Assembly (NCBI GenBank): GCA_014529385.2
Contig: CM043953.1
Coordinates: 94,059,342-94,123,341, forward strand
DNA: 64,000 nt
Source: Adiantum capillus-veneris
Lineage: Eukaryota; Streptophyta; Polypodiopsida; Polypodiales; Pteridaceae
Direction: 5' to 3'
A program made the position numbers and the translations under genes. Below, in pieces: positions 36,785 to 49,530 of the stretch. Below the pieces are notes generated by a model. The model ran no database searches. It was not told where the DNA came from and saw only the letters and a program-made list of their open reading frames with translations. Numbering within the stretch: the first letter of the stretch is position 1; each line of letters opens with the position of its first letter.

Positions 36785-38700
36785 CTACCATATTCCCTGT
36801 GCAATTGGCTCATCCAATTGTCGATCGTCAATCACAGGTAAAAGCCGTGGCAGTTCACCTTCACTCTCACTAGTATTGGAATCCCAATCATGCATATTTG
36901 AATACATCAAGTCTCTGGTAAAATCCTCTTCATTAGGCTCAAAAGATGCATTAGAAAACACTATCTCGTAGAGGCTCAAAATCAAGTAGTGCATCATCTA
37001 ACAATTGCATAAGTTCATCATCTGCTGAATCTGAACAAACTTGCTCATGCATGATTTTGGATTGATTGGTATCCTTAGCATCTATATTTGAGAACCCTTC
37101 CAAAGCTTTGTCCAGTAAACACATAAGTTCTAGGTCCACTACTTCAAAAGGTTCCTCCATCTTGCACATCTCAGGCTGCTGTAAACTAAGATTTCCAAAG
37201 GTGACATGCATACTAAACGAATCTGCTATAAACTGCTCTTCAAGTCTTGCACCCTCATCAAGATATCTTTGCACTTCTGTAGCACAAAGTTTAGCATGCA
37301 CATTGAAAATTTCATCTACTGCCCTGTCTGTATCATCGGCACAATGAAACCAATCATATTCATCAACAAGAGATTGCACTTCACTATGCACCCCCTCTGA
37401 ATCAACATCATCAATTTCATAATCATTTTGCCATAGTGTGGGTCCTGTCTCACAAATTCTTGATAGAGGAAAAGTTTGCTCCCTCTCTAAATCACCATCA
37501 TCAAATTCAGCATCAGTCTGCTAGATCGGTAGCTCTAGGTCACAGAAGCGTGTCAAAGGAGGAGTATGCACCCCCTCTGATTCATCATCATCACATTCAG
37601 GTTCAGTTGTCCAATTTGGTAGCTATGCTTCACAAAAGCTTGTCAATGAAGGAGTCTGCACCCCCTCTAAATCAAGCACATACTCTTGCTTAGCCAAGTC
37701 CTCAAAATCTGGTACATCCAAATTTGGTAAATCTGGTATATCAAAATCAATGGTCTTGCCGCTCTCAACAATAGCCCTGCTTTGACCTATGACATCTGTA
37801 TCATTAATCAACTCTTTGGCAAAACCTGTACCAGTATCATCAATCACCTCTATAGTAGAATATGTACCAGAGAAATTTGCTCTAATTCTGGTTTAGGAGC
37901 AAAAGTATCCCGTGTAACCGAACCTTCCTGCATGTCTACTTGAATTTGGTTCCTCTCATTTACCTGTAAATTTTTTTCTTGAGCTTTAGCCAATTCACTG
38001 TTTTGATCCCCTAATTTCTTTTCTTCATGTACTGCATGCATAGGTTCTTTGCAAAATTCATTCTGTGTATCCCAAACTGAAAGTGTAGATTCTTTGAAAA
38101 ATTTACCCTGCGTATCCTGAAGCTGTAAAGCCTCACCCTCAAAGACTTCTACTTCATGCACAACATCTGCAAAACCCAACTTTGCATACACAGCTTCAAC
38201 TATGTCTTCATCATTAGCCTGTAAGAAGGTATCATCCTGCACAATAAACTCATCGATCACAGCTTCTAACTTTGATCGTACTTGTCCTCAAATATCTATG
38301 TAGTCTGGTAGACTTGAACTCTGTTCTTGATAGCTTTCATACTACTCATAACGTACTTGCCCAATAGCTTCTTTGAAATACTCCCAGTTGCCGTTGCAAG
38401 CTTTGGTAACTTCTTGAATCTGCTCCTTCACATCTGAACTCACTAAATGCTCAAAAGATTCGATCATCAATTCTTCTGGTATCCCTCTTACCTTGGTCTC
38501 CAACTCATAGCACTCTCGGTAGCCCTCTGGATCGTATCCATCAAAGAGTCGTCTTTCGTCATATACTGCATCTAAAGCTACATCCAAAGCTTCATTGGTT
38601 TGATTTTTCTTCTTTACGGTCTCTATTTCAAGTGGAGATGAAGCATCTTTGAAAAATCGGGAACTGTTGACTTATCATCAAAATCGTTCGCACTTAATTC
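36785..38700 (-). pseudogene. N3 gag-like acidic ORF with internal repeat
   Basis: Minus-strand frames 38,587-38,342, 38,260-37,850, 37,847-37,623, 37,391-36,951 and 36,997-36,785 follow one another with few lesions and look like one former protein of about 600 residues. The first reads RRLFDGYDPEGYRECYELET, RGIPEELMIESFEHLVSSD and GNWEYFKEAIGQVRYE, similar in layout to a gag capsid. The rest is acidic (ANDEDIVEAVYAKLG; LMQLLDDALLDFEPL; LMCLLDKALEGF), with a 30-residue repeat containing EGVxTPPLTxFC. No enzyme motif seen. Confidence 0.6.
37384..37670. repeat. 90-bp tandem repeat in N3 ORF
   Basis: CACAAATTC, CACAGAAGC and CACAAAAGC start at 37,451, 37,541 and 37,631: period exactly 90 bp, so frame-neutral (30 residues). 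Each unit carries a GCACCCCCTCTGA-type string, a copy of the PPT of the element on the other strand. Confidence 0.85.
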
Positions 38701-39590
38701 TGCAATCATCTTCATCATCTACTCTAAATTCTCCATCTTTACCTCCCACCCCGGCTCGTTTCACGTCGGGTTCACCAAAGATGTCGGGGGATATATGTTC
38801 GCTACGTGAGCCGGGCAGGCGTCGGGCCTCTGGCTATGGGAGGTGTTAAAGAGAGAGAACAAGAGACACTAACACCTCTTCCAATCACCACAATCATCAG
38901 TTAATTGAATATTACTTTGAGTACAATTTAGTCCTTAGCCAAGGCAGGCTGTTAACAGCGTCGTCACTTGGATCAGCTGCTAACTAGGAGTTTAAGCTCC
39001 CATTTATAGGATTAGCGGGCCGTTAACGACACCGGACTTAACAAAATGCTAATGCAATCTCTAACGGATGACGATGATGGAAATTTTTCTCTGTCGCTTT
39101 ATCTGCTTCAAATGCCCCGTGGATTTTGCTGTCTTCAATTCATTTCACTACCTCGGTCATCAAGCTTCATCTATTACCAAAGTGCACGCCTTCTCCTGCT
39201 TCCTTCTCTTGCGTTGGCTCGACACCCAGCTCACCATTTCAAGCCTGCTTGCTTACTTCAAGCTTCTCGTTTTCTTGTAAATCTCCTTCTCACCTTTGCC
39301 TGCTCAAGCCTCGACTTTGCTTGTAATCCTCTTCTTGCCTCGGCTTGCTCAAGCCTCGACGAGCTTACCCTCAAGCTTCTTTGACCAAGCTTCTCCGATG
39401 AATCCCCCACTCGCCTTGTATTGCTCAAGCTTCGACAAGCTTCTTGCTCAAGCTCCTTGCCGAAGCTCTCTTGCTTCAAACTCCCTTGCTTAATCTCCTT
39501 GGTTCCCAAGCTAAACTTTTCTTCCTCGAGTCCTCGTCATTGTAGCCTCGCTCTCCTCGTTTTTTATTACTTCAAGGATGGGAGCGAGCG

Positions 39591-39766
<176 letters not shown>

Positions 39767-39957
39767 TTCTCTTTGCTTTGTTTGCTTCATTCAAGCTCGA
39801 GAGGGAGAGAAAGCCTTGCTTGCCTTGAGGACGAAAGCGAGAGAGGGATCTTTTCTTGCTCCGAACCCTCCTTTCCCCAAGCTTCTTCTCCTTGCAGTGC
39901 TCTTCTTGCTCATCCTCTTCCCACACGATGCTTCTTCCTTGCCGAGGACGAGACGGG

Positions 39958-39959
<2 letters not shown>

Positions 39960-40036
<77 letters not shown>
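39960..40036. repeat. (GA)n tract 2 in N3 right LTR
   Basis: About 70 bp of GA with a GGGA end. Confidence 0.95.
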
Positions 40037-40038
<2 letters not shown>

Positions 40039-41390
40039 CACCCTAGTGCAAGCTCCTTCTGCTCCACCTTGCCTTGCCCTCCTCCCCGTTCCTTCGTCTT
40101 GCCTTAATTCCCTTTTTGTTGCCTACCCCCTCATGCAAAATCCCCCCCCTATTTTAAGCTTGCCCCCTCCCTTAGCAACGACGGTGCCGTCGTTGCTAGG
40201 GAGCATAAGAAGCACCTCATGATGATGTGGCAACCGGCATCAAGAACGACGTAGAATTTTTCAAGAGTGGTGCCGAAAACGAGCGCAACGGTGAGCTACA
40301 CCTTTTCCCTTTCTTGGCCAGGCTCATCCGATGCTCGTATAGGCCGGCGCGACCCGTTTCCTCCTGCGCAGTCCCTATTCTGCCCCTGCCCTCCATCGTC
40401 TTCCTTTTTTTTCCCTTTATTTCACACACAAAACCCTTTTTTGTTTACGAATTGGACGGCCAAATCCTCTTAGGCGGCCATTAACTTTGCCTTGGGTAGC
40501 CTTTGGCCCTTTTGGCCATTAAACCTTGGAGTAAAGGGCGGGCCACATTCGGCATACATATCAACCCAAGCATTGCCAAGCACAACTTATTTCTCCTGGC
40601 AATCCTTGGCTAATAATGTCTTCATGAATTTCAATGTTGTAAAGTCTTGAATAGTGCCACATGCCCGCAAGATGCAAGTATAAGTGATTGCATTTGATGT
40701 AAGGTCTTCCAATCACATTCAGTCAAAGATGGTCAGACTAGCCAGGCATTGCCAATTACGACTACCGTCGGCCAACATTACGCGGGCATTGGCGTACATA
40801 CTAGCCAAGGCATTGCTATCTCAAGCACTTATTCTACTGTATTCAAAACCCTTGCTGCTGCTCAAAACTCCCAGAGGGAACACCGACCGAGCGGATCAAA
40901 GTAGTACAGAACCGGCCCCCGGTGAATCTTTACCGGGCAATATCTTGGCGACCAGGACTCCGATCACTGATGTGAAAAGACTGACATGCTCCACAAAGTG
41001 ATCACTTCAAGCCCGTGCATTCATTTCATTTCTGTCACCTCAACTCAGCTTCCCAATCCGGTATGGATCTGCAATCAACTTGAACTTTAAACTGCCATAA
41101 CTTCTTCATTGTATCTCCAATTGACGAGCCATAAAGACAGGCCAATAGAGCACGTCGAGCACTACAGTTCTAGATCATAAGCTCCCATCTATGTTCTTTT
41201 CAAGCATAGTCATTTTTTACACCATGAAGGAATCTGTTGGTCCTTTTAAGCCGCATCTGGCATACATTAATCATTAAACTTGGCATGTTAACAAGCCCTC
41301 ATCACTGACCATTAATCAAGTAGGATTTCAATAAGCTTGATCTGCATCTTCTTGACATATTTCTTAGCATGGGATTGGAGCTGCAGGACA

Positions 41391-42070
41391 ATGGCGTACC
41401 CCGGACTCAATTAGAGCACTTCAAACAAAATTAACTCTGGAAGGCAAGGCCTACAAATGGTGGATGTCTCTTAAGGAGAAGAATATCATATCACGGAGTT
41501 GGGTAGCTTTTGAAGCTATGTTTCGCAAAGAATTTTTGCCTACAAATGAGGCAGATCGGAATTGGACGGCTTGGGACACGTGTTCCATGCGCCAATACCC
41601 ATCATTACTTGAATATATATCTCACTATCGGGATGTTATCCTCAAGTTGGAATGCCTAGATACCTTTCAGCAAGTACGTGGGTTTGTACGTGGTCTGACC
41701 CTAGGGCTTAAGAAGCACGTCAAGACTCAAGACTCAAGACCCTAAAACACTTGAGGAAGCCATAGTGAAAGCACATATTCACGATGATCCAGGTGAAAAG
41801 AAATCACATCATAATCACGTGCCTGCTAATAAACATGGTAATACACGCACACAGTATGGGCACAATAAAAGTAAATTTATAGTAGCCAATTCAGAAGCAT
41901 CTAAAAAACCCAAGGGGTCCAGAGGTCCTCTCTCTCCTGAGGACTTTGATAAAGCTAAGAAAGAGAAATTATGTTTTCAATGTTTAGGAAGCAGTCATGG
42001 CAAAAAGGATTGTCCCAAGGGGAAATCTGCTGCTCATGGCAGTGCACACGGTGCAACTGCTGCCTCTTGA
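41391..42070 (+). pseudogene. N1 gag C-terminal part with zinc knuckle
   Basis: Resumes after N3 with RTPDSIRALQTKLTLEGKAY and WWMSLKEKNIISRSWVAFEA, then MFRKEFLPTNEADRNWTAWD, EYISHYRDVILKLECLD and FVRGLTLGLKKHVKTQ: a clear gag capsid. The frame shifts near 41,740. CFQCLGSSHGKKDC (41,970-42,011) is a CCHC zinc knuckle. Confidence 0.88.
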
Positions 42071-42175
42071 GTCTTCCTCACGATTCTCTACAGTGGAAGT
42101 AACACACACCGAGGTGGTGCATGAATGCTGTCTCACAGCTTCCATGTGGCAATAGACCTTCGGACCACATGAGTT

Positions 42176-42540
42176 AGTACGTATGCACGGATCTCTGCAA
42201 GGGCACAAGGTGCGCATCTTGGTAGATGACGGTGCTACTCATAATTTTATCAATTACGGACTGGTGAAAAAACTCAAATTGCCTCAAACTCCAAGTACCC
42301 ACCGCTACAAGGTAGCAATGATGAATGGACATGATACTGAAATCTGGGATACTCAAGTCTGAGCTGTTCCGTTGGAAGTACAAGGCTACTCCACATCCTT
42401 GGATTTTCAGGTTATGAACATGGAGAGGGTAGATGTGGTCCTTGGTAGGGAATGGCTGCATAGCCTAGGACCATCACTGAAGTGTAGCTATGAGCACAAC
42501 AACTTGATTTCAAATCCCATGGCACACATGCATTGTTGTT
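42176..42540 (+). pseudogene. N1 aspartic protease
   Basis: VRILVDDGATHNFINYGLVK (42,212) and VDVVLGREWLHSLGP (42,430) are the active-site loop and the closing motif of a retropepsin. The active site is D-D-G instead of D-S/T-G. One TGA at 42,361. Confidence 0.85.
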
Positions 42541-42719
42541 AGGAGAGAAGGATGTACCTTCTTCACCATTGATATGTACAGCTGAGCTTATGTAGCTCAT
42601 TTTTTATAATGAAATAGATCAAGTTTTATTGTGTTACTCATTATCTCATTTTCTCTCTAACATTGAATTTGTTGAACATTCCTCAACTCCGCATGCTTCT
42701 CTCTCATCTCTTCCACCAA

Positions 42720-43643
42720 TGGCTACTTCCAAACAAGCAAAAGTTGCTAGTGAGTTACAAAATTTATTAAAGGAATTTCATGATGTTTTTCCTAATGATT
42801 TGCCACCAGGATTACCGTCAACACGATTGGTGCAACATAGCATCGATGTGATTGCAGGCAATAAACCTGTCAGTAAATTCCCCTACCATATGAGTTACTT
42901 CGAAGCTGCTGAGGTGGAAGGTCAGCTTGCTGACTACCTTAGCAGAGGGTTTATCCAACCCAGTTCTTTACCATGGGCTTTCTCCTATCCTATTAGTGAA
43001 GAAAAAAGACGGCATTATGCGCATGTGCGTAGACTACTAAGAACAAGTACCCATTTCCACGCGTGGATGAGTTGTTTGAAAAACTCACTCATGCTCGTAT
43101 TTTTATGAAAATAGACTTGCGGTCAGGTTATCACCAATTTCGTATTCGATTTTTTGAATACCCAAAACTGCATTCCGAACAAGGTTTGGACACTATGAGT
43201 TTTTGGTTATGCCCTTTGGGTTTACCAATGCACCCACAACATTCATGACACTTATGGATAGTGTCTTAAAGCCGTATTTGGGCAAATTCGTCATCGTTTT
43301 TCTTGATGACATTCTAGTCTACACTGCTTCTGAAGAAGGACACTTGCAACATCTAAGGCAGTTGTTTGAATTGTTACGAACAAATACATTATATGCCAAG
43401 GAATCTAAGCGTGATTTTCTGAAAGAAGAAATTTACTATCTTGGACATGTTATTTTTGCTAATGGGCTATATATGGATCAATCCAAAGTGGACACAATCC
43501 GGCAGTGGCCTTCTCCTAAAAATTTGGAGGAGTTACATATTTTTTTAGGATTTGCAGGTTTTTATCGAAGGTTCATTAAAAAGTATGCTAATATTGTTGT
43601 TCCTATGACGGACCAACTGAAAGGAAAAGGCAAATCCTTTTAG
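42720..43643 (+). pseudogene. N1 reverse transcriptase
   Basis: LQNLLKEFHDVFPNDLPPGL, GFIQPSSLPWAF, then a frameshift near 42,990 that destroys the VKKKDG block; KIDLRSGYHQFRIR in another frame; VMPFGFTNAPTTFMTLMDSV, VIVFLDDILVYTASEEGH (catalytic box FLDD), LGHVIFANGLYMDQSKV, FLGFAGFYRRFIKKYANIV. Confidence 0.9.
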
Positions 43644-44275
43644 CGAGGACCCGCTCAACAACACAATTTCGATACACTCAAGGATGCATTAGCTACAACT
43701 CCCATACTAGCTATTGTAGATCCTTTGAAACTTGTTTTGGAAACAGATGCCAGTGATTGTGCTATTGGAGCAGTCCTGTTATTACAAGATGGAAGGACAA
43801 TTTCATTTGAAAGCAAGAAGCTTGATGCAGCACAACAAAACTACTCTGCTTATGAGCGCGAACTCTATGCAATAGTGTCTGCCTTGAAAACATGGCGGCA
43901 TTATTTGTATGGTGCTCAGTTTGAGATCGTGTTTGACCATGAAAGCATCAAATGGTTTACAAAACAAATGGATTTGAAGGGTCGAAAAGCCAGTTGGGCC
44001 GAGATTCTTCAGAAATATGACGCCAAGCTCCGGTATCGTAAAGGACAATACAATGTGGTGGCTGACGCTCTAAGTCGTATGCCAGAGATCAATTCTCTCT
44101 TGTTCACGGAACTTCGTAGTGAATTTTTGGATTCTCTAAAGGAAAAATATGAGCATGATGATGCATATTCCAAAGTGTGGAGACATGTACAAATGAGCGA
44201 TCCTTCTCACTCCAATGATGGTAGTGTAACGTTAACCTCCACACATAGTGCTCCTCTATCGAGTGATGAATTGTA
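43644..44275 (+). pseudogene. N1 RNase H
   Basis: LVLETDASDCAIGAVLLLQD, ISFESKKLDAAQQNYSAYER, LKTWRHYLYGAQFEIVFDHE, IKWFTKQ, KGQYNVVADALSRMPE. Catalytic Asp and Glu are present, but TDH is FDH. A TAG at 43,641 separates it from RT. Confidence 0.9.
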
Positions 44276-44281
44276 ACAATG

Positions 44282-45636
44282 GAAGCATTTCATCATCAAC
44301 AATGGGTACCTACTCCATAAGGGGAGAGTTTGTGTACCGATGGACACAGACATTCGGCGCCAAATTCTTTATGAATGTCATGTTAGTCCAAGTTCAAGGC
44401 ACCCGGGTATTAGAAATACTTATGCTCTCGTACGACAACATTTTTACTGGCCAAGTTTACATGGATTTGTTCAAGCTTATGTCTTGCATTGCCAAAAATG
44501 TCAAGTTAATAAAGCAGAGCGCCTGAAATCTGGAGGACTCTTACATCCTTTGGAGATTCCCAATGGTAAATGGAAAAGTATCTCTATGGACTTTATTGTG
44601 GGTTTACCAACCATTGTACAAGGTCAGGACTCCGTATGGGTGGTTGTAGACCGGTTGACTAAACTATGTAACTTTATTCCAACCAAATCAAAAATTAAGA
44701 CTCCAAAACTAGCCAAGTTATTTGTGGACAATCTATACAAGTTGTATGGTTTGCCAAGTAACATTGTCAATGATCGTGATCCCAAGTTTAATAGTCATTT
44801 TTGGAGGGCTGTGCTCAAACAATTGGGTACACAACTAAACCTCAGTACAGTCGATCATCCAAAAACAGATGGTGAGACTGAACGAGTTAACCAAGTGCTA
44901 GAGGATATGCTAAGAGCATACATTAGTAAGAAACAGTCAGTCTGAGAAGAATATTTACCTGTTCTTGACTACAAGACTGCTAAGCATGTCACAATTGGAT
45001 TTAGTCCTTTCATGCTCATGTATGGGCTTCAACCTAGGTCACTTGTTACAGTGGGATTGGCAACCGAAAAGCTCCAACAGGTTAAGGATTTTCTCCAAGA
45101 CCACATGGATATGCTGAAACTCGCTCGTCAGAATGTCCCACAAGCGCATGATCGGTATAAGAAGTACTCTAATGAGAAACGTCGACAAGCTACCTTTGAG
45201 GAAGGGGAGGAAGTATTTTTACATGTGCTAGAACATTCCAAGTTTGAAAACTATGCCAACACCTAAAGTATCTCCACGATATTGTGGGCCTTTCAAAATA
45301 CTCAAGCGAGTAGGTGATCGTGCCTACAAATTACTGCTACCTACACATTCTCGTATTCATCCGGTGTCTCATGTCCGCCGTTTACGTAAGCGATTACATG
45401 GGGATGACAATGTCATTGACCAGCAGATTTTGGTTGATTTCGTTGAACCTCCTACCTTACCGCATGAACCTGAATGCATTCTCGACTACCATGATTTACG
45501 TACGCGTCATCATGTACGTCAACAAGCCTTAATCAAGTGGAAAGATCGACCTAAGGAAGGTGCCACTTGGGAAAACATTAGTGTTCTTAAGAAGAAGTTC
45601 CCCACTTTTGTTTTCAAGGAAAAAAACTCTTCTTAA
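44282..45636 (+). pseudogene. N1 integrase with chromodomain
   Basis: HHCC finger ECHVSPSSRHPGIRNTY ... HCQKCQVNKA; core SMDFIVGLPTIVQGQDSVWV, NDRDPKFNSHFWRAV, DGETERVNQVLEDMLRAY; TGA at 44,942; C-terminal GPFKILKRVGDRAYKL and HPVSHVRRLRKRL; chromodomain ECILDYHDLRTRHHVRQQAL, IKWKDRPKEGATWEN (45,472-45,576). The frame shifts near 45,255. It ends in TAA at 45,634. Confidence 0.92.
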
Positions 45637-45647
45637 TGAGGGAGTAA
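45635..45647 (+). promoter_or_regulatory. Polypurine tract of N1
   Basis: ATGAGGGAGTAAT region just before the TG of the 3' LTR, overlapping the end of pol. Confidence 0.65.
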
Positions 45648-45779
45648 TGTCAGGACAACGGCAAGGCTGGGCTAGGCAGTGTGGAAAGGGAGTCCAACTA
45701 GGGCAGAGGGCTAGGAGCCATGCTATATAGTGGGTGGTTGGGAGGTGGACTCCAAGGTTCTAGTTCCCCTTGTCTAACA
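45648..45779 (+). mobile_element. 3' LTR of N1
   Basis: TGTCAGGACAACGG ... CTTGTCTAACA, 132 bp. Confidence 0.92.
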
Positions 45780-45784
45780 GGAGG
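45780..45784. repeat. Right TSD of N1
   Basis: GGAGG, direct copy of 21,960-21,964; N0 integrase resumes here. Confidence 0.93.
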
Positions 45785-46860
45785 TCACTTTTCTTGTGAG
45801 ACCACCACAAGAGCAATCTTAATGATAGGCATATGGTGGCCAATACTTTTTGTAGATGTCAAAGAATATGTTCGAAGATGTGATGCATGTCAACGAGCTA
45901 AAATGCCAACCCGTATAGATAGCATGCCTTTAAGACCAATGATGGGGGACTAGAGATTTTGGAAAATGGGGTATAGACTTTGTTGGGCCAATACAACCAC
46001 CTGCTTATAGAACCCAAGCTCAATATATCATTGTAGCTATGGACTATTTGACTAAGTGGTCCGAGGCTAAAGCAACTCAAAAGAATGATGCCAGAACCAC
46101 AACCGCAATCTTATATGAGTACGTGTTCACAAGATATGGAATGCCACTAGAAATTGTCAGTGATCAGGGAACTCATTTCCTCAATGAGGTAATTGAGTAT
46201 TTGCTTAATGAGTTTATGGTCATCCATAACAAATCAGCTCCCTATAACCCACAAGCAAATAGACAAGCTGAGCATATGAGTAAAATTCTTAACTTGATAT
46301 TGACTAAAGTGGTTAGTTCAGGAAGGACATATTGGGAAATGAATCTCCATGCTGCTCTATGGGCTTATCAAGTTTCATTTAAAACAGCTTTAAATGCTAC
46401 ACCCTTTAACCTTGTTTATGGTCTTGATGCCATATTGCCAATAGAATTTCTATTGCTGACACTAAGGGTAGCTAAAGATTTTGAGTGGAATGGACATGAA
46501 TTGTCAGAGAGGCTTGAAGATCTAGAAAATCTTGATGAGAAAAGGCTAATAGTTGTAGCTCACATCGATGCACAAAAGCAAAAACAAAAACAGTTTTTTG
46601 ATTCCCATCTAGTTACAAAAATCTTTAAAATGGGGAACTAGTTTTAGTCTATTCCCTTAAGCAACACGTTCCGAAGTTTAAGAAAAAGGGAAACGGATCA
46701 TTTATCATTGAAGATGTATCTCCAAGTGGAGCAGGTAAGTTGTCCACCCTAGATGGTGAACCAATGACTAATTGGATTAGTGGATGCCGTTTAAAGAAGT
46801 ACAATTTGCCACTAACCAATGAACTAGAAAAGATGCATGCAGCAAAGCAAAGAAAGATAA
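45785..46860 (+). pseudogene. N0 integrase, continued after N1
   Basis: HFSCETTTRAILMIGIWWPI, EYVRRCDACQRAKMP complete the HHCC finger begun at 21,940. The core reads ...IVAMDYLTKWSEAKATQ, IVSDQGTHFLNEVIEYLL and YNPQANRQAEHMSKIL: D and D of the DDE triad are present, but the Glu position (usually GQAE) is RQAE and still provides the E. The C-terminal block TNWISGCRLKKYNLPL ends the protein; a TAG follows at 46,870. No chromodomain. Confidence 0.88.
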
Positions 46861-46870
46861 AACGACAATA

Positions 46871-47590
46871 GGTCATTGATGAAGCCCAAGAGGAAGCTCG
46901 GCTTCGAGTACTCAAAAGGAAAGCTGCTCTAAAAAATCAGCAAATACCTATTCCCATCAACACTCTAGAATTAGGTGAACGACTATGGGAATTACAAAAA
47001 GATGCAGTGTCAACGTATGATGAAGTACAACTGAACAAACATAGCACGAATGCATTGGTCGATACAGGATCTCTAGTAAATGCAGTTAGTTATTCCACGT
47101 ACAAGAAAGCCACAAGTCAGTCTTTGACAGCAGCAGGAATAGCAACTATTAAAGGATGCAACAAGAATCCAACACCGACATTGGGAGTAGTCAACATAAT
47201 TGTGATAGTATATGGGTGTTCATGACCTCATCAGTTTGTATGCTTACCAAATGAACACATGAATGAAACAATGATTCTTGGAATCTCATGGATGCGGACG
47301 TACAAGGCAGTACCAGATTGGGATACCAATCAGCTCAAGCTATCACCCAAAGGTGAAGAACTCATTGTTCCAATTGCACCAAGCAAAGAAGAATGGAAAG
47401 GAGGTTATGAGCAGAGTAAACCACAAGGCAATCAATCTTCTCCATCCTATGGAGAAGAAAATGCTACAAGCCAAAAGCACAGCTTAAGGACAAGCCGATT
47501 CAAATTTGGGTGCCCAAAACATCATCTACTGTACCAAAATGGTTCCAAGGGTCAAAACACAACGAGGAGCATCTTTGAGAAGGAACCCTA
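46871..47590 (+). pseudogene. N0 extra retropepsin-like domain after integrase
   Basis: Downstream of the integrase, ELGERLWELQKDAVSTYDEV leads into NALVDTGSLVNAVSYSTYKK (47,050-47,108), with a D-T-G-S active-site loop, an AGIATIKGCN strand-turn, and NETMILGISWMRTYKAVPDW (47,261-47,320), the ILG(x)SWM end of a retropepsin-like fold. N0 already has a protease in the normal place (18,432), so this is a second aspartic-protease-like domain. TGA at 47,224 interrupts it. The function is unknown. Confidence 0.65.
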
Positions 47591-48010
47591 AAACAAAATG
47601 GATTTGGAAGAAAAAGGAGCACTTATCTTCTCCGCAAACTGTAAAATTGATGAAGCAATGGAAAGTTAAGTATTAGAAGACTCAACCACAACATTCTAAC
47701 CAAGACAAACCAAGATACCAATGGCATGTAAAAACTCAACAACCACCAATATTGATACCAATAGATCAGGAAATTAGTGTGCCAAACCATCCCGATGGTA
47801 TAATCAAGCAAAGAGCACACAAGCTACAAGATTTGTTCTTTGGAAGACAACAAAAGAAAACCTCGACATCAGAAACCCTTGAGTTCATTACTCAAAACCC
47901 AACTCTTGCACAACACAATGATTTGCCAACCAAGGCTATGCATAGACACGATTGTTCAACCCATGCACATAGTCATCCCGGAGTATGCCATCTAGGAGGG
48001 GAAGGGAACT

Positions 48011-49530
48011 AAGTAATTAGAAGGGAACGAAGTAATTAAGGGAAATGTTTGAAGAGGAAGGAAAAAGTTTGATGTTAACGTGTGATTTTTTGCAAAATTA
48101 CCTAACAATGTCGTTAACAAGTCATCAACAGGGGATAACATCTCCTCAATGAGTGTAAATAGTGTATATACTATGAGAAAATCATCAAAAAATGGTCTTT
48201 TTTGGTTATTTTTCATCATTTTTCTTGATATTGGGACTTAAAAATAGAGAAATCCAACAAAAAACAATAAAGTTGTGTTTTTCAATGGATCTTCTTAATT
48301 ATGGGATTTCCACTTTCCTTTTTTAGCACATTTTGTTATTTTCTTTGTTTTTTTCTATAAATAGGTCAATAATTAATAATAAATAGCTCAGATGGAAAAA
48401 CTAAAGATACGCTGATGTGATCAGAAGGACAAGGTGGACATGCACAAAAAATTCAATCAAATCGACAGATGGAAGCGGGAAGCCTAAATTAGGCGGCCAA
48501 GGCCTACTTTCGCAAATTCTTGTAGAATGAGTTACAAGAATCCGATTGAAATTTTATTTGAGTATAATATAGATTTCACGGCCTAGTAGGACTAACAGTG
48601 GAATTTGGGAAAAAATGGTTCAGGAAGTCCGAGTATAGATATCCAAGGTAGTCTAAAATAACCTCATTTCCACTAATTGCCCTTGGAGAAGAGAGCTCTC
48701 GACCTTCTTCGCGCGTGATTTCCGGAGTCCACAGTCGCCCGTTTATAGCACCGTCTCACATGAGACATGAGGGGTAAGTCCTATGCTTATGAATGATCAC
48801 TTTCATATGGACGGTAGCTAGTCTAAGCTCAAGGAAAAAATCCTAGAAATCGAGCAGTGCACGAAATCCTACGACCAAAAATTGACCATAGCGACCTGTC
48901 AGCTCAACCAAATCGGACGAAACTTGAATTGTAGCATGCCCCTATATAATAGGACACTTCTATATTACCAGATGACCATTCGGCAAGGGTTGAAGGGGGT
49001 CCCAAGTAGAAAAGCTAGGTTTTAGTTAGATGCTAGAATTGGATCCTGACTCCACAGATAGCCTATAGACTAGGTCTATACACAATTTTCATGGATGGTT
49101 TCATGAAAACAATCAAGGTAAGCTCTCAAAAAGCAAAAAACAGCTCGAAGGCTACACATTAGGAAAAATATGGACTCTCCTTGGGCCTTTTTGATTAGTG
49201 AAGGCTTAAGGGAAAACCAATGAGAAGGCTCTTGGGATATCACCTAGAGGGGAAGGAATGGTAGGGGTGCAGCCTAATTGTCTCCCTCTTCAATGCTTGG
49301 TTCTTAGAGAGAGGTGGGAGGTAGGCTACGGGGGGGGGGGGGGGTAAATAGGAGGAGAGAGGTGTCATAAAAGAGGGAGGGACCCCCAAAAAAAAAAACG
49401 CGCATGCTTAAAAACCCAAAAAATTGAAATTTTTTTAAAAGTTTCAAAGTTGACCCATTTGCCTCCAAAACTGCCCCAAAACATAAACTAACTTTAAAAA
49501 GTCAATTTTTCCCCCCAAAATCCACTTTTC
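48011..49530 (+). other. Non-coding stretch after N0, probable N0 3' UTR
   Basis: No coding region and no match seen to the N0 5' LTR. Phrases such as 'caaccaaatcGGACGAAACTTGAATTgtagcatgcc' recall the degenerate repeats of the N0 leader. A 15-G run lies at 49,330-49,344. Confidence 0.4.
49330..49344. repeat. (G)15 homopolymer
   Basis: Run of 15 G followed by TAAATAGG; its length may be unreliable in sequencing. Confidence 0.85.

Noticed and set aside
37066-37693. Plus-strand frames in N3
   Set aside because: They are shadows of the minus-strand gag-like ORF, whose orientation is fixed by the PPT.
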